NCBI RefSeq assembly: GCF_016859285.1
Contig: NC_053404.1
Location: 18,201,105-18,265,104, forward strand
Direction of reading: 5' to 3'
Length of the DNA: 64,000 bases
DNA from: Xiphias gladius
Lineage: Eukaryota > Chordata > Actinopteri > Istiophoriformes > Xiphiidae
The notes under the pieces are model-generated. The model did not search any database, was not told where the DNA came from, and saw only the letters and a program-made list of their open reading frames with translations. Positions within the stretch are counted from its first letter, which is position 1, and each line of letters opens with the position of its first letter. This document shows positions 60,641-64,000 of this stretch, one piece after another. Made by a program: the position numbers and the translations under genes.

Positions 60641-62789
60641 TGGAGAAATTAAGGGAACTTTTTGTTGAGAAGAGTCCTTGTCCCCTGAAGAAGAATCCTA
60701 ATGTTTCTCGTAAACCCCTCTGGTGTTTCCTTTAGCAAAAGGTCAAAATTTCTACTTGCACTCACATACTTACATACTTTGTGGGTGCACCAGAAAATTC
60801 TAGAAAAAAAGTGCCAACCCCATTTATGTCATTTAGGGATGGACTAAATATTTCAGTATAATGCAATGCAATTCAACAATGCCACAAATTACAGCACCCA
60901 GAAAAGATCATTAAGTTAAATCAACCCCTCTTTAAAACAGTTCAGCAAAATCTAAAGATCATTGCTGTCGTAAAGGTAGGATTTATTGCAGGACTGTTGT
61001 ATCGGATTGCTTTAGTTTTAGCAGGCAAATTGCCTTTGGATTTGTTGGGTGCATCCATGTTTTCAAGGGGTTAAACCTTTCCCTCTAATGCCACCATCAG
61101 GACACGTTTTACATACATAATCACCAGCATGTTGTCCATTCCGTCAGCTGTTTCGTGTTGTTAAATTTGATTAAAAAATTGAATCCTCTGGAGCCTACTA
61201 CAAAAAAAACAAAACAAACTATGTAGGACACATTTCACCCATTTGTCAACTAAGCAGAGAAGAGATAACCTAAAAATTAAAAATAATAAATGATAAAAAG
61301 TTCCAGATGTACAAATATCCATTTAGCTGTTGAAGAGGGTTCACGGTGAAACACTGTAGCATGGTAGCCATACCCTACAAACAGTATAGCTACACAGGAA
61401 GAACATTAGGTACAGATGTCAACCAGATTACATGCTAAAATTATATCTACAGAAGGCTCAACAGGGAGACAATACTGAAGACTGAAGCTGTAAAGAGGCA
61501 GAACCAGATTTCCTCTTAGTTCGCACATTCCGATGTGGATTGATCAGGTGTTGGACATTGATCGGTGCCTTGATTGTGGACCTCACCGGCAAACACACCC
61601 AAACTGCTGTGTGGAAACGGTTAACTAACTATGATAACATGTCATATTTGTAATGCTGAAACCACCCATTTCCTCTGTGCGCCTCCAGTCAGAGCCAGCT
61701 GATAGTGTGCACCCCAGATGTTTTGTTTAAAAGATACACTTCGCTTTCTTATTTGAGCCTTCATGTCACACATGAACAAGTAGGGTTGTGGGTCAAGTCT
61801 TTGTCAGAGAGATGGCGGTTATTCCCATGTGATAGTTTCGTCTTTATCTACTGTATGTGTATGAGTGGGAAAGATGAGGTAAACCATCTGGGAACCTCTC
61901 ACGCAGTGCGGGATGTCTTTTTTCATCTTCAATTTGGACTCAGAAGGATGTTGTAATCTGAAATGATTGATAGGAAATTATAAAAATAACAACTCGTTGA
62001 GACAATAATGGAAAATAATTTGTATTTGCCAGAAATTCCAGCCACATTTCCAGTCAATGCCTATTTTCAGGCAGGGTAAAAATACAGTCCCTGTTGCGCC
62101 TTCATCACAAAATTGTGAGGTAAGAGTGCCACCTAGAGAGAAGTTAGTAACCTACCAGTGATGCTGTTAAAAATATAAATATCATATTTATGACTAGAGT
62201 GGCACAGAAAGCATCTTTTGCATTTGTGAAGCTTATGCTTTTGTGATTTAATTATTGTTGAGACCGTATCAAAGAAAGGTGATGATTCTACAGCAAGACA
62301 TATATTATTTTTTTAAAGTAGTATTTTTCTTTTATAAAGCAAAAGGCAACTTTAAGCTTCACAAAGGTTATTAAATACAGGGCTATCAAATAAGTTTGCA
62401 CTTAATTGTACACAAACTGCGCTTACTAAGTCCAGTTTGGATGCACTGCATTGTGTTTCACGTACTGAAAAAGTACTAAAACAATGATCCTCGGGGTCAG
62501 AAAAATATTACATAAATATGTACAATGCAGTGCTGGCGCCGCTGATACGTCCTTACCTTGCAGTGTGCTCTGAAAGTGCCACTTTTCATGTCCCACTTTT
62601 GCTGTTCAAGGACTTTCTCACCATGTTATGTAAGAATTTTAACTTTTTTTCTGTCCACGTAACACTGCGCTTCGTCCAATGAGAGACAAAATGTATGAAG
62701 GGCTTTTTTAGGCTACTACGTGAAGCACGACAAAAGGTACCTCTGAAAAATGTTGCTGGATGCCTGAGGGCAAAAAGAATTGAAAACAG

Positions 62790-64000
62790 ATTCAAATAAA
62801 CTTTGTTTTGACAATATTTATTTCTATTTTCCCAAGAGTAACATATAGTTCAGGACAAATGAACGTTTGAGAGAAGCTAGCACAGCAGTTTGCAGAATAT
62901 GAGATTCAAAAAATTGCACCATATTTAGTGAAAATGAACTGCACTCTGAGGAATAGGGGTTTTAATTGTTCTCATAAACAATAATTCCTGTAAGCAATAA
63001 ACCAGGGTACAATTTTTTTTTTTGTCTATTTCTGTGTTAAAGGCTAACAACACTTGCATTAGACAATTTTTTGGACAATCGGACCCAAATCTTGTTAATT
63101 CTCTTTCTCATACATCCCATAGAGTCAAGGGCCTTGGGCAAAACTAAGTCAAAACCAGCGACGTTATGGCACCATGACACGAGTCGACATACCGTCTCAG
63201 ACACACAGACAGAACGACAGCGGTGTAGCCAAGACACGTGAGAGGAAAGCGCGAGGATACATCGTCACTGCTACCAGAGGGCGAAGCGGAAAAGAGAAAG
63301 AGAGGAAAGGTCGCACAGGTGCAGAGCAGAGAAGAGCTTTCGGAGAGACATGCTGAGGGACTACACATATAGATATAATACTCTACGTTCTGAGCAGCGA
63401 CAGTCTTCAAGCAGAAGAGAAAGACAGAGGATAGAGATAGTCAGATCAAGCGCGGAGAGGTATACAGTGCTAGGCGAGGTTAGCATGCTTGCGGCACGGA
63501 GAAACTTTACAGGAAGCCCAAGACACACAGATCACATGTAAAGGCTAGAGCGACAGTGCACTAATCTACAGGCTAAGCTATACATTGGACACTAAAGCTA
63601 ATTACAGGTGCTACACGTACTGTATATATATAATTTCATGTATACATAAATAGATATAGAGGAGACTTTGTATCAAACAAGCTGGATAGGCGAGGCATCG
63701 CATGCACGTGCAAAGGAAGCAAATCTAGCAGCAGCAGCAGGAGATACAACATGTCTGGCTTTCCAAGACCACCAAAGTGAGATTCCTTTGTCGCTGTTAT
63801 AAATCTGATGTTGTCGGTGTCACGGTGTGTACGCCCATTTTATTTGGGAGAAGAAAAGCAATAGGAGCAATAAAGTTTTCAAACTCAACTCTGTTGGGAT
63901 GTAAGACAGTTAAACAAGAAGGTTCATAGTAACAAACTGCAAAGGGAGAAAAAATGAAACGCTTTCATCTTCAAACAGGCCCTCGATTCATGACACATTC
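62790..64000 (-). other. Possible 3'UTR of a minus-strand gene beyond the window
   Basis: The composition changes to purine-rich, low-repeat sequence, and TTTATT at 62817-62822 gives a minus-strand AATAAA. No coding frame is recognisable, so this is only a guess from signal and texture. Confidence 0.2.

Larger units (their letters stand above)
52201..62800. other. Intergenic region, no convincing gene
   Basis: About 10 kb with no exon-like coding stretch on either strand. It holds diverged interspersed repeats, microsatellites and A/T homopolymers (for example 53438-53453, 55381-55401, 58168-58188). The longest open frames (up to about 100 codons) lie in repeats or have no protein-like wording. 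Confidence 0.6.

Overview
The window is nuclear DNA of a ray-finned fish, most likely a spiny-rayed (acanthomorph/perciform-like) teleost. The evidence is GT-AG split genes, vertebrate-type proteins, many short homopolymers and CA/GT microsatellites, and several interspersed repeat families that I recognise from perciform genomes. There is no prokaryotic, organellar or viral gene content. Five protein-coding genes can be rebuilt exon by exon.

Layout: (1) 542-6875, plus strand: the last five coding exons of an Abl-interactor gene (abi1), which starts upstream of the window. Its 3'UTR probably runs to about 8490. (2) 9260-13682, minus: complete pdss1 (11 coding exons, about 421 aa), mitochondrial polyprenyl diphosphate synthase subunit 1. 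(3) 14852-19683, plus: a complete SELENOO-family gene (19 coding exons, about 585 aa) with Cys where the canonical protein has selenocysteine. (4) 20894-36458, minus: apbb1ip/RIAM (13 coding exons, about 677 aa). (5) 45828-50452, plus: a four-coding-exon gene (about 944 aa) that I cannot name. It encodes a secreted protein with five C-x4-C motifs, a coiled coil, two TNFR-like cysteine-rich segments, an EGF-like segment and three tandem TNF/C1q-like modules. From about 52.2 kb to the end I see no convincing coding exon, only diverged repeats. The last kilobase could be the 3'UTR of a minus-strand neighbour.

Context: abi1, pdss1 and apbb1ip are neighbours with the same relative orientations on human 10p12 (from memory), so this is a conserved vertebrate block. 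The Cys-SELENOO gene sits between pdss1 and apbb1ip, where mammals as I recall have none. abi1/pdss1 and the SELENOO-like gene/apbb1ip are tail to tail; pdss1 and the SELENOO-like gene are head to head about 1.2 kb apart. Abi1 (WAVE-complex actin regulation) and RIAM (Rap1-to-talin integrin signalling) both act on actin and adhesion, but nothing here shows that the block is a functional unit.

The two most interesting loci are the unnamed modular secreted protein and the Cys-type, apparently secretory SELENOO paralogue. Exon limits were set by hand from splice signals and codon phase. All gene models stay in frame from exon to exon.
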